A stretch of 64,000 bases of DNA from Streptomyces chartreusis (GTDB lineage Bacteria > Actinomycetota > Actinomycetes > Streptomycetales > Streptomycetaceae), in contig NZ_CP023689.1 of assembly GCF_008704715.1 (NCBI RefSeq), positions 9,486,001 to 9,550,000 on the forward strand, given 5' to 3'. Shown one piece after another: positions 49,800-58,291 of this stretch. A model generated the notes under the pieces. It did no database searches, was not told the DNA's origin, and was given only the letters and a program-made list of their open reading frames with translations. Position 1 is the first letter of the stretch. Each line of letters starts with the position of its first letter. The position numbers and the translations under genes were made by a program.

Positions 49800-50755
49800 C
49801 GGGACACCTCCTCGCGGAACAGCGACGCGATGGTGCGCAGCGCGAAGGTCGCGATCACGATCGAGCCGAGCACGACGACCACACCGGCGGCGGCCGCCTG
49901 GCCGTACTCGTACTTGCGGAACATGGTCAGGTAGATCTCGTACGGCAGGTTGGTGGTCCGGGAGCCGGGGCCGCCCTGGGTGATCGTGTAGACCGCGTCG
50001 AAGGTCTGCACGACGTAGATCGTGCCGAGCAGGATGCCCAGTTCGAGGTACTGGCGCAGATGCGGCAGCGTGATGAAGCGGAAGGTCGCCATGGCCGACG
50101 CCCCGTCGACCCGGGCCGCCTCCAGCACGTCACCGGGCTGCGCCTGAAGGCCGGCCAGGATGATGAGCATCATGAACGGCGTCCACTGCCAGACCAGCGA
50201 GAGGACGACGGCGGGCATCGGGTAGGAGGACACCCAGTCGATCGTGGGGCCGTTCTCCGCGCCGAAGAGGCGGTACACGGCGTTGAGGGTGCCGTTGAGC
50301 AGGCCGTAGTCGGGGTTGTAGATGGCGTGCTTCCACAGCAGCGCGGCGGCGACCGGCATGACCAGGAACGGCGCGATGAGCAGCGTCCGCGCCAGACCGC
50401 GGCCGACGAACCGGCGGTCCAGCAGCATCGCCAGGCCTAGGCCGAGCAGCACACTGATGAGGACCACCGAGGCGGTGAGTACGACGGTGTTGAGCACCGC
50501 CGTGCGCAGCCGCTCGTCGGTGAAGACGAACTTGAAGTTGGACAGGCCGACGAAGTGCCGCTCGCCCGGCTTGAGGACGTTCCACTGGAGCGTGGAGATG
50601 ACGAGCGTGGCGACGAACGGCAGCTGGGTGACGACGATGGTGAAGATCAGGGCCGGAAGCAGCGGGATGCGGCGCTTCCACTTGCCGGCGCCGGCGGACG
50701 GGCGCGGGCGGCTGGGCGGTGGAGCGGTCTTGGGGGGTGCGGTGAGCGTGGTCAT
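49796..50755 (-). CDS. CUT1 ABC transporter permease, MalF type
   Basis: The protein has 319 residues from ATG 50755. It starts with a proline-rich cytosolic segment followed by six TM helices, and the EAA loop reads DVLEAARVDGASAMATFRF. It pairs with the next permease to form the channel of a sugar/polyol importer. No ATPase gene lies nearby, so the shared MsiK-type ATPase encoded elsewhere is the likely energy source, as for many Streptomyces CUT1 systems. Confidence 0.92.
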   Translation of the reverse strand: MTTLTAPPKTAPPPSRPRPSAGAGKWKRRIPLLPALIFTIVVTQLPFVATLVISTLQWNVLKPGERHFVGLSNFKFVFTDERLRTAVLNTVVLTASVVLISVLLGLGLAMLLDRRFVGRGLARTLLIAPFLVMPVAAALLWKHAIYNPDYGLLNGTLNAVYRLFGAENGPTIDWVSSYPMPAVVLSLVWQWTPFMMLIILAGLQAQPGDVLEAARVDGASAMATFRFITLPHLRQYLELGILLGTIYVVQTFDAVYTITQGGPGSRTTNLPYEIYLTMFRKYEYGQAAAAGVVVVLGSIVIATFALRTIASLFREEVSR

Positions 50756-50836
50756 GGCGGTTTCCTCTGCCAGTGACGGCCGGGAGATGGGAGAAGGCGG
50801 GCCCGGCCGGCCGAGGAGCCGGCCGGGCGATGACGG

Positions 50837-52192
50837 TCACTGGTAGTTCTTGGCGACTTCCTCGGCGAGCTTCTGGCCGTCGTCGAGTGCCTTGTCCACG
50901 CTGGTCTTGCCGGCGATGGCGGCGGAGATCTCCTGCGTGACCTTGGTTCCCAGGTCCTGGAACTCGGGGATGGCCACGTACTGGACGCCCACGGTCGGCC
51001 TCGGCTGGAGGCCCGGGTTCGCCGGGTCGGCCTGCTCGATGGACTTCAGCGTGATGTCACCGAACGACGCCGCCGCCTTCTGGTACTCCGGGAGCTCGTA
51101 CGTGCTGGCCCGCTTGCCGGCCGGAACGCGCGACCAGCCGAGCTTCTCGCCGACCGTCTTCTCGTACTCCTTGCTGGAGGCCCACAGCATGAACTTCGAC
51201 GCGGCGTCGGCGTTCTTCGTGGTCTTGGGCATGGCCCACGCCCAACTCCACAGCCAGCCACTGCTCTTGGTCTCGGTCGTCGGCGCGTACGCGTAGCCGA
51301 CCCGGCCGGCGATCTTGCTGGACTTCGGGTCCTCCAGCGACCCGGCCGCGCTGGTCGCGTCGTACCACATCGCGACCTTCTTCTGGCTCATGGCGTTCAG
51401 GCACTCGGTGAACCCGGCCTGTGCCGCTCCGGCCTCGCCGTGCCCCCGGACCAGGTCGACGTAGAAGTTCGCGGCCTTCTTGAACTCCGGGGAGTTGACC
51501 TGCGCCTTCCAGTCCTTGGTGAACCAGGTGCCGCCGTAGGTGTTCACCACGGTCGTCAGCGACGCGCCGAGCTCGCCCCAGCCTGCCAGACCGCGCAGAC
51601 AGATGCCCCGCATGCCCGGTTCCGCGCCGTCCACCTTGGCCGCGATGTCGGCTATCTGCTGCCAGGTCGGCCGCTCGGGCACCTTGATGCCCTTCGCCTC
51701 CATGACGTCCTTGTTGTACATGAGGAACGAGGACTCGCCGTAGAACGGCAGGGCGTACAGCTTGCCGTCGGAGCCCGACAGGGACGTGACCATGGGCTTG
51801 AGCAGGTCGGCCTTGTCGAAGGCGGTGTCCTTGTCGGCGTAGGAGCTCAGTTCGTGCAGCCAGCCGTTCTTCTCCCAGATGGGCACCTCGTAGGCGCCGA
51901 TGGTGGCGACGTCGTACTGGCCGGCCTGGGTGGCGACGTCCTGGGTGACCTTGTCGCGCAGTTCGTTCTCGGGAAGGACCGTGAAGTTCACCTTGATGCC
52001 GGTGTCCTTCGTGAAGGTGTCCTTCGTCAGCTTCGCGATGTCCTCCATCTGCGGGTTGCCGACCATCAGCACGTTGATGCTCTTGCCGCCGCCACCGGAG
52101 CTGGAGGAGCCGCCCGCGCCGCTGCACGCGACGAGCAGCGAGCTCGCGGCCGCCGCCGCGGCGAGGACGTGGATCATTCTTCGTGTGCGCAT
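50837..52192 (-). CDS. ABC transporter sugar/polyol-binding lipoprotein
   Basis: The protein has 451 residues from ATG 52192. It has a lipobox LLVAC (Cys23) followed by a Ser/Gly-rich linker, then the family 1 extracellular solute-binding fold, with many aromatic residues that would line a sugar pocket (e.g. GWLWSWAWAM). The overall pattern resembles the mannitol/sorbitol-type binding proteins. It precedes the two permeases by 81 bases and a polyol-type dehydrogenase follows, so a polyol ligand is plausible but unproved. Confidence 0.9.
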   Translation of the reverse strand: MRTRRMIHVLAAAAAASSLLVACSGAGGSSSSGGGGKSINVLMVGNPQMEDIAKLTKDTFTKDTGIKVNFTVLPENELRDKVTQDVATQAGQYDVATIGAYEVPIWEKNGWLHELSSYADKDTAFDKADLLKPMVTSLSGSDGKLYALPFYGESSFLMYNKDVMEAKGIKVPERPTWQQIADIAAKVDGAEPGMRGICLRGLAGWGELGASLTTVVNTYGGTWFTKDWKAQVNSPEFKKAANFYVDLVRGHGEAGAAQAGFTECLNAMSQKKVAMWYDATSAAGSLEDPKSSKIAGRVGYAYAPTTETKSSGWLWSWAWAMPKTTKNADAASKFMLWASSKEYEKTVGEKLGWSRVPAGKRASTYELPEYQKAAASFGDITLKSIEQADPANPGLQPRPTVGVQYVAIPEFQDLGTKVTQEISAAIAGKTSVDKALDDGQKLAEEVAKNYQ

Positions 52193-52281
52193 GACTGACT
52201 CCAGGAGATGTGTTTCGGGGTGTGCGGAAGCGGGCCCCCGGACGTGCGGGGGTGGAGTGGGGTGCGGGGAGGAACCGCTGC

Positions 52282-53043
52282 TCAGACCCGGACGACCTCG
52301 GGGCCCAGCAGCGAGTAGCGGTGTGCCTCGGAGGCGGAGAGGCCGGCGTCGGTGACGATCGCCTCGAACTCCGTGACGTCGCCGAAGCGGCAGAAGCTCA
52401 CGGCGCCGAACTTCGTGTGGACGCCGGAGAAGATCCGGCGCCTCGCGGCCCTGAGGACCTGGGATTTGACCTCGCTGACGGCGGGGTCGGGGGTGGTGAG
52501 CCCGTACTCGCGGGAGATGCCGTTCGCGCCGACGTACGCCAGGTCGATGACGAGTCCGGCCAGCATCCGCGTCGCCCAGTGGTCGACGGTGGCCAGCGTC
52601 CCGCCGCGCACCCGGCCACCGAGCAGGAGCACGGTGATGTTCTCGGCGGAGGCCAGATCACCCGCCGTGGCCAACGAGGAGGTGACCACGGTCAGTTGAC
52701 GGTCGCGGGGGAGCGCTGCGGCGATGAGCTGCGGGGTGTAGCCCTCGTCGATGAAGACGGTCTCGGCGTCCCCGAGCAGATCGGCCGCGGCTGCCGCGAT
52801 CCGGGACTTCTCGGGTACGTGCATGGTGGTGCGGAAGGCGAGCGTCGTCTCGAAGCTGCGGCTCTCCACGGGGTGGGCCCCGCCATGGGTACGGCGGACC
52901 AGCCCGTGCCCCTCCAGCAGATTCAGGTCCCGTCGGACGGTCTCCTTCGAAACCCCGAGATCGGCTGCCAGCTCTCCCACATCCACGGATCCGGAACCCC
53001 TTGCCCTTTCCAGAATTCCGCGTCTTCGTTCCTCGGCGTCCAC
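52282..53043 (-). CDS. DeoR-family transcriptional regulator
   Basis: The protein has 253 residues from ATG 53043. The N-terminal HTH (ELAADLGVSKETVRRDLNLLE) and the phosphosugar-sensing domain (FIDEGYTPQLIAAALP, TVVTSSL, and LAYVGANGIS) are those of DeoR repressors. It is encoded first, upstream of the binding-protein, permease and dehydrogenase genes on the same strand, and likely represses this operon until a phosphorylated sugar accumulates. Confidence 0.9.
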   Translation of the reverse strand: MDAEERRRGILERARGSGSVDVGELAADLGVSKETVRRDLNLLEGHGLVRRTHGGAHPVESRSFETTLAFRTTMHVPEKSRIAAAAADLLGDAETVFIDEGYTPQLIAAALPRDRQLTVVTSSLATAGDLASAENITVLLLGGRVRGGTLATVDHWATRMLAGLVIDLAYVGANGISREYGLTTPDPAVSEVKSQVLRAARRRIFSGVHTKFGAVSFCRFGDVTEFEAIVTDAGLSASEAHRYSLLGPEVVRV

Positions 53044-53299
53044 GGCGACACCTCCGTTTCACGCGCGGCGCGATGTTCCCGCGCCGGCTGTTTCCCGGAG
53101 CCCGTCCCATTCGGCTTCGGTGGCCAAATTTCTACAAGGGGATCACCGGTAGTGAACAGATTCGCCGTTAAGCAGTTCGTGACCGAATGTGCCCGCATTC
53201 CAACGTGCGTAATACCGGAATGCCGGAGGTGGGGGCTGTACGGCGGGGGCGGTCATAGCCCGTTTCCCGACCGTCGCGTGCCCATTTGGTGCCTGCTTC

Positions 53300-53327
53300 C
53301 CCGACCGGATTCGGCCAGCCGGTCGGG
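53300..53327 (-). terminator. terminator hairpin after the kinase-linked membrane protein gene
   Basis: CCCGACCGG (53300-53308) and CCGGTCGGG (53319-53327) pair perfectly over 9 bp with a 10-base loop, directly beyond the stop codon at 53329-53331. Confidence 0.65.
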
Positions 53328-53328
53328 A

Positions 53329-54081
53329 TCAGCGGCAGTCGTAGGTGAACCGGGCGGTCACCGCGCCGTGGGAGGGCGAGAGAATCCGCAGCTCGGCGCG
53401 TGCCTCACGGTGGCCCTCGCCCTGGAAGGTCCACAGCAGATGCAGGCGTGCCTGCTTCTGGCCGCGGACCATCCTTTCCCGCAGCACTCCGGAGGTGGTG
53501 CCGTCGCTCCGGGTCCATCGGTACGACAGCGTGCCCGGACGGCCGTTCGTCGTGACGAGGCCGACGACGTCCGCCGTGTCGTCGCACCCCAGAACCGCCG
53601 GCCGGGCCGTGACTGCCACGTTCCTGACCTCGACGGCCGGACCGAGGCGCTGCCAGGCGAGGAACGCGAGGACGCAGAGCAGCACCAGCGCGGGCAGGGC
53701 GTGTCTGCGCAGCCGTCGGCGAGGAGGCGCCGGGGGTATCGGCACGGCGGGGATCGTCCGATGTGTGCGCTCCGCGACGGCGGCGGTGACCCCGGGGCCG
53801 AAACGCAGCACGGTGCCTTCGACCCGGTCCGGCGGTGTCGAAGGCCGAGTCTCCGGAACCGTCTGTTCGACGAGCGTCTCGTCCGCTTCCGGACGCTCTA
53901 TCCAGTGGCTGGCCAGCACGGTTGCGCTGTACTCGGCACCGGCCGAGTCGGCTTCACCGTTCGTCGGGCGGGCGTCTTCAGGGCCGAGCCGCATGGTCGC
54001 GGCGTGCTCGTCGGAGGCCGCGAGGACCTTGGTCGGCTCCTCCTCGCCCGGCGCGGGAGTGCGATCGTGCTGGGTGGTCAT
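53329..54081 (-). CDS. single-pass membrane protein coupled to Ser/Thr kinase
   Basis: The protein has 250 residues from ATG 54081, overlapping the kinase stop by 4 bases (ATGA). The N-terminal ~125 residues are polar, acidic and Thr/Pro-rich, a likely phosphorylation substrate; one TM helix (ALPALVLLCVLAFLAW) then leads to an extracytoplasmic ~100-residue beta-rich domain with two cysteines (CDDTAD and the C-terminal YDC). No family is recognised. Coupling suggests it is a partner or substrate of the kinase. Confidence 0.75.
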   Translation of the reverse strand: MTTQHDRTPAPGEEEPTKVLAASDEHAATMRLGPEDARPTNGEADSAGAEYSATVLASHWIERPEADETLVEQTVPETRPSTPPDRVEGTVLRFGPGVTAAVAERTHRTIPAVPIPPAPPRRRLRRHALPALVLLCVLAFLAWQRLGPAVEVRNVAVTARPAVLGCDDTADVVGLVTTNGRPGTLSYRWTRSDGTTSGVLRERMVRGQKQARLHLLWTFQGEGHREARAELRILSPSHGAVTARFTYDCR

Positions 54082-55739
54082 CGGATGTCACACCGCCTGG
54101 TCAGAAGCTGCTGAGAGGCACCTCCGCCGGCGGAGCCCGGGTCGGTCGTGGCCTGGACCGTCCAGTAGCAGCCGGCGTTCTGGAAGGTGTGATCGACGGG
54201 GATCGAGTACTGCGTGGCGCCGCTGCGCGTGAACGTCTGCGACGCACCGTCGGCGGAGCCCGGCAGCCCGGCGACGTTGCCCGTGAACCACGAGACGGTG
54301 ATGGTGACCGGCCCCGTGCCGTCCGTGGTGACGCTGACGGTCGCGGAGGCGCTCGACGAACCCGTCTGCACGAAGCCCGACACCGCGACGTCCTTGACGG
54401 CGGGCGCCGCGGGCGACGGGGGAGAGGTGGTGGTCGGGGTCTCCGTGATCTCCGGGTCGGTGGGAGGCGTCGTCTCCTCCCCTCCGGCGGGTGTGGCGGT
54501 GGCCGTGGGGTCCGCGCTGTCTGTTGCCGCCGGCCCGGAGGCCGACTCGCTCGGTGACGACGACGGATCGCCCGACTCGCTGGGCGTCGGGGACGTGGAC
54601 GAGGAGGCCGACGCGGTCGGCGCGCTCGTTCCGGCCGGCCCCGAGCCGGGCTGCGCGCTGGTGGTGGCCAGGGCCCGGTCCGCCCGGTCCGCGGCGGTCC
54701 CGGGGGCGAACGGGGCGCCGTAGGTGAGGAGGACCGCGAGGACCACGGCGGCGCCTGACACCAGCATTCCGGGGCGACCGGGCAGCCACGACCGAGCGGG
54801 GGTGAGGGTGTAGCCCGGCTGCGGGCGCAGAACCGTGCGTGCGGTGTCCGTGGTGGTGCTGGGGTTGCCGCGGGCAGAGGGCAGCAGGAGCGGCAGCAGC
54901 GCCACCAGCGCGGCGAGCCTGCCGCGGCCGCGTTCCTCCCAGTCGGTCCCGTAGGCGGCGCCGGCGGCGGCCTCCAGTTCCGTCACGAACTCCTCGGCCT
55001 GCGCGGGCCGTTCCGCCGGGTCCTTGGCCAGACCGCTGCGCACCAGCCCACGTACGGCCTCGGGCGCCTCGTCGGCGGGGATGGGCGCCTCGACGTGCTG
55101 GAGCGCCAGCTCGGCGAAGTTCTCGCCCGAGTACGGCTTGCGTCCCGTCAGGCACTCGAAGAACGTGGCCGTGGCCGCGTACACGTCGGCCGCGGGCGAG
55201 GCGGGCGCGCCGGTCCACTGCTCCGGGGCCATGTAGGACGGGGTTCCGGCGACTCCGGCACTGGTGCCCGAGTCCACCGCGATCCCGAAGTCGACGAGCC
55301 TGGACGACCCGTCCGGCGCGACCAGCACGTTCTCCGGCTTGTAGTCGCGGTGCACGACACCGACGCGGTGGGCGTCGGCCAGACCGAGCAGTGATCCCTT
55401 GAGGATGACGAGCGCGGCCTCGGGGTCGAGCGGGCCCTGCCTGCTCAGGAGGGTCCGCAGGGAGATCCCGTCCACCAGCTCCATCACGATGGCCGCGCCG
55501 TGCGTGCTCTCCACGTACTCGTACAGCCCGGTCACGTACGGGCTCTCCAGCCCGCCGAGCAGCCGCGCCTCCGCCCGGAAGTCGTGCACGAAGCCCGGCC
55601 GGGTGCGCAGTGCCTCACTGAGGTACTTCACCGCGACCGCGACGCCGGTCTCCTCGTGGACGGCCAGTACGACCCGCCCGCTCGCCCCCGAACCGAGTTC
55701 GAGCGACTCGCTGTATCCGGGTACTTCCCATGTGCTCAT
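54078..55739 (-). CDS. PASTA-less membrane Ser/Thr protein kinase
   Basis: The protein has 553 residues from ATG 55739. The kinase domain (about 5-270) has the glycine loop GSGASG (17-22), K38, catalytic HRDYKPEN (D132) and DFG (D150). The linker holds a TM helix (about 325-345), then a long Ser/Thr/Pro-rich stalk and a C-terminal domain of about 110 residues with two cysteines, probably outside the cell. It is a typical actinobacterial Hanks-type kinase with an extracytoplasmic sensor. It is translationally coupled to the membrane protein gene that follows. Confidence 0.9.
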   Translation of the reverse strand: MSTWEVPGYSESLELGSGASGRVVLAVHEETGVAVAVKYLSEALRTRPGFVHDFRAEARLLGGLESPYVTGLYEYVESTHGAAIVMELVDGISLRTLLSRQGPLDPEAALVILKGSLLGLADAHRVGVVHRDYKPENVLVAPDGSSRLVDFGIAVDSGTSAGVAGTPSYMAPEQWTGAPASPAADVYAATATFFECLTGRKPYSGENFAELALQHVEAPIPADEAPEAVRGLVRSGLAKDPAERPAQAEEFVTELEAAAGAAYGTDWEERGRGRLAALVALLPLLLPSARGNPSTTTDTARTVLRPQPGYTLTPARSWLPGRPGMLVSGAAVVLAVLLTYGAPFAPGTAADRADRALATTSAQPGSGPAGTSAPTASASSSTSPTPSESGDPSSSPSESASGPAATDSADPTATATPAGGEETTPPTDPEITETPTTTSPPSPAAPAVKDVAVSGFVQTGSSSASATVSVTTDGTGPVTITVSWFTGNVAGLPGSADGASQTFTRSGATQYSIPVDHTFQNAGCYWTVQATTDPGSAGGGASQQLLTRRCDIR

Positions 55740-55778
55740 TACGCCCCCCAGGCCGCTTGCCGGCGCGCCGCGGGAGCC

Positions 55779-56147
55779 TCACCCACTCCGCGGCGACCGG
55801 GCCACGCGCTCTGAGACACATTTTCGGCCACGGCGGTTGCGTGGCCAGAGGGATCGACGAGGCGTACCCCGACCGTGACATCGGCGACGCGATTGTTGCC
55901 GGGCGTCCTCACCGCGGCACGAGCCCGCGCCCCACAGAGCGGGGAAGATCACGTACGTCCGTCGGCCGAAAGGGAACGCGCCGGCACGCCGGTGGGTCTC
56001 GTCGATCAGCGCGACGCACCGGTCGTCGAAGACCCCCGTCGCCCATCCGCAGCGGTCGACCGCCTGCCTACGCTCCGCCTCCGCGGTGTGGCGGTTTCCC
56101 CGCAGCACTCCGTCCACGGCCACCTGCGTCAGGGGGATGACTTCCAT
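55779..56147 (-). pseudogene. truncated DHFR/RibD-like gene
   Basis: The first ~75 residues read like the start of the RibD C-terminal/dihydrofolate-reductase-like family (IPLTQVAVDGVL, then AFPFGRRTYVIFPALWG), where a ~190-residue protein is expected. After that the frame turns into basic residues without family pattern and stops at 122. I see no ribosome site. It looks like a decayed remnant, but a short functional protein is not excluded. Confidence 0.5.
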
Positions 56148-56172
56148 CGGTGCCGTGAGGTCGGTGGACGGT

Positions 56173-56379
56173 TCAGGTGTCCTGTTCCGCCGCCCTGCAC
56201 ACCGGGCAGGTCAGCCGCCTGGCCGGGATGTCGTGGATCACTTCGCCGGGTTGGGCGGTACCCCGCAGGACCACCGACTCGGAACGCACATGCTCCGGGC
56301 AGACGGCGGCTCCGCACACTCGGCAGATGGCCACCGGCTCCGTGGTGCGCCCTGCCTGGGCGCATTCATAGCAGTTCAT
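56173..56379 (-). CDS. small Cys-rich DUF2180-type protein
   Basis: The protein has 68 residues from ATG 56379. Pairs of cysteines (CYEC, CRVC, a later CP and CPVC) plus a histidine match my memory of the Streptomyces DUF2180 family, small probable zinc-binding proteins of unknown role. No neighbour suggests a function. Confidence 0.75.
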   Translation of the reverse strand: MNCYECAQAGRTTEPVAICRVCGAAVCPEHVRSESVVLRGTAQPGEVIHDIPARRLTCPVCRAAEQDT

Positions 56380-56655
56380 CTACGTGCCTCCCAGCCGTGC
56401 AGCAGAGACAGCACGAGCGTATCTCCGCAGGGCCCGGCTCGCTTGTCGTGAGCGTCGCAGACCCGCGCGGCGGGCACCGGGCGTGACCGGAACGCGCTCT
56501 CCCGGTTCCGGCCCGGAAGCTCACTCCTGCGGGCGCCCTGGGCAGGACAGGGCCGCCGGGGACCGCCACGCTGGGATGGTGCTGGGCTCCGACGCGTCCG
56601 CCGGTCGGTGATGCGTGGCCTGTCCATGCCGGTATCCCCGACGCAAGGGAGAGGT

Positions 56656-57822
56656 ATGACCGAGACGGACTCCGACGGGATCAGGAGCAGCCGGCGCTCG
56701 CGGCAGGAAGGTTCCGACCCGGCCGCCGTCGACCTGAGGCGCGTCGGTGCGAACCCGGACTTCTGGTACCCGGTCGCGCTGTCCCGCAAGGTACGCCGCG
56801 GCCGGGTGATCGCGACCACCTTCGCCGGGGAACGCATCGCGCTCTACCGGGGGAAGAGCGGCACCGTCCATGCCCTGGAGGACCGGTGCGCCCATCGACA
56901 GGTGCCGCTGAGCATGGGCGTCGTCGAGGGCGAGGTCCTTCGCTGCTGCTACCACGCGTGGGCCTACCGCGGCGACGGCCGAATCTCGCAGATCCCCTAC
57001 CTGTCCAAGGGCGACGGCCGGCCGCCGCGCGGCGTGCGCGGCTATCCGGTCCGCGAGGCGTACGGCATGGTGTTCGTCTTCCCCGGCGACCCGCAGAAGG
57101 CGCCGGACGTCCCGCTGCCCCTGCTGCCCGCGTTCGCCTCACCGCGGTACAGGACCATGACGTTCTCCCGAACGGTGCACTGCCACTACTCGTTCATGCA
57201 CGAGAACCTGCTCGACATGAACCACCAGTTCCTCCACCGCGGAGTCGTCGGCAAGCTCCACCCGGAACTGCTGGGGTACGAGACTTCCGCGCGGTCGGTG
57301 GAGGCCCGCTATCTGTTCACCCACACCGGGGGAAAGCGGAACCGCGGCGCGGGCCTGCTGGCGGCAGAGGGTCTCAGCGGGCGGGACTCCGCCGACGTCA
57401 TGACGATCCGCACCGAATACCCGTACCAGACCCTCGACCTGGTGCCGGAGAACGCCGACCACCCGGCCTTCCGGCTCTGGGCGGTGTACGTGCCCGAGGA
57501 CGCCGAGCAGCGCACCTGCCACGCCTACGGCCTGCTGATGATCGAGAAGCCCGGGATCCCCGGTGCGCTGCACCTGGCCTGGCCGCTCATCCGCCGCTTC
57601 ACCGAGCGGGTGTTCGCCGAGGACCGCATGGCCGTCGAGGCCGAGCAGCGGGCCTGGGACGAACAGGGCGAGGACCGCAATCACGAGATCTTCCCCCTCA
57701 TCCTCGACGTCCGCGATGTGCTGCGCAGCAACGGCGTCCCCCTGCGCGCCCGGCCGAGCGCGTGCGCGCGTGCCGGCGGCGACCTTTCGAAGCCGGCGTC
57801 CGACCACTGCGCGACCGATTGA
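56656..57822 (+). CDS. Rieske-type [2Fe-2S] oxygenase
   Basis: The protein has 388 residues from ATG 56656. The Rieske cluster ligands are C78-x-H80 and C97-C98-Y-H100. The mononuclear iron site motif ENLLDMNHQFLH supplies D187, H190 and H194. Length and layout are those of aromatic-ring hydroxylating or other Rieske non-heme oxygenase alpha subunits. No reductase or ferredoxin gene lies next to it. The substrate is unknown, with no pathway context. Confidence 0.88.
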   Translation: MTETDSDGIRSSRRSRQEGSDPAAVDLRRVGANPDFWYPVALSRKVRRGRVIATTFAGERIALYRGKSGTVHALEDRCAHRQVPLSMGVVEGEVLRCCYHAWAYRGDGRISQIPYLSKGDGRPPRGVRGYPVREAYGMVFVFPGDPQKAPDVPLPLLPAFASPRYRTMTFSRTVHCHYSFMHENLLDMNHQFLHRGVVGKLHPELLGYETSARSVEARYLFTHTGGKRNRGAGLLAAEGLSGRDSADVMTIRTEYPYQTLDLVPENADHPAFRLWAVYVPEDAEQRTCHAYGLLMIEKPGIPGALHLAWPLIRRFTERVFAEDRMAVEAEQRAWDEQGEDRNHEIFPLILDVRDVLRSNGVPLRARPSACARAGGDLSKPASDHCATD

Positions 57823-57861
57823 CGCCGGGCCGCCCGATCGCCGTGCTGGCAGGATGGCCGT

Positions 57862-58215
57862 ATGGAACGTGTGCTTGGAATCGGCGGGTACTTCCTCCGG
57901 GCAGCTGACCCGGCGGCCCTGACCGCGTGGTACCGCGACTGCCTGGGCCTGGACGCCGACGAGCACGGCCTCTGGCGTCCCGAAGCCGGGTTGACGGTGT
58001 TCGCGACCTTCGAGTCCGGCACCGACTACTTCGGATCCCGCGACCAGCGAACGATGCTCAACTTCCGGGTCCGCGACCTGGACGCGATGCTCGCGCAACT
58101 GCGCACCAAGGGAGCGGACGTGTCCGAGGAGACGCAGGACATGGAGGGCGTCGGCCGCTTCGGCTGGGTCACCGACCCGGAGGGCAACCGCATCGAACTG
58201 TGGCAGCCGGCCTGA
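57862..58215 (+). CDS. VOC-family (glyoxalase/dioxygenase fold) protein
   Basis: The protein has 117 residues from ATG 57862. The fold pattern RAADPAALTAWYRDCLGL and the terminal DPEGNRIELWQP are hallmarks of vicinal-oxygen-chelate proteins (glyoxalase I, bleomycin-resistance or dioxygenase relatives). The C-terminal Glu of IELW is a likely metal ligand, while the N-terminal metal His is not obvious, so activity is uncertain. It is followed by the phosphatase gene with a gap of about 76 bases. Confidence 0.87.
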   Translation: MERVLGIGGYFLRAADPAALTAWYRDCLGLDADEHGLWRPEAGLTVFATFESGTDYFGSRDQRTMLNFRVRDLDAMLAQLRTKGADVSEETQDMEGVGRFGWVTDPEGNRIELWQPA

Positions 58216-58291
58216 CCCGCCGGTGACCGGACGACGAAGGGCACGCGCGTATGACTCCCACCACGGCCGTCGAGACCGCCGGACGTCCGTG

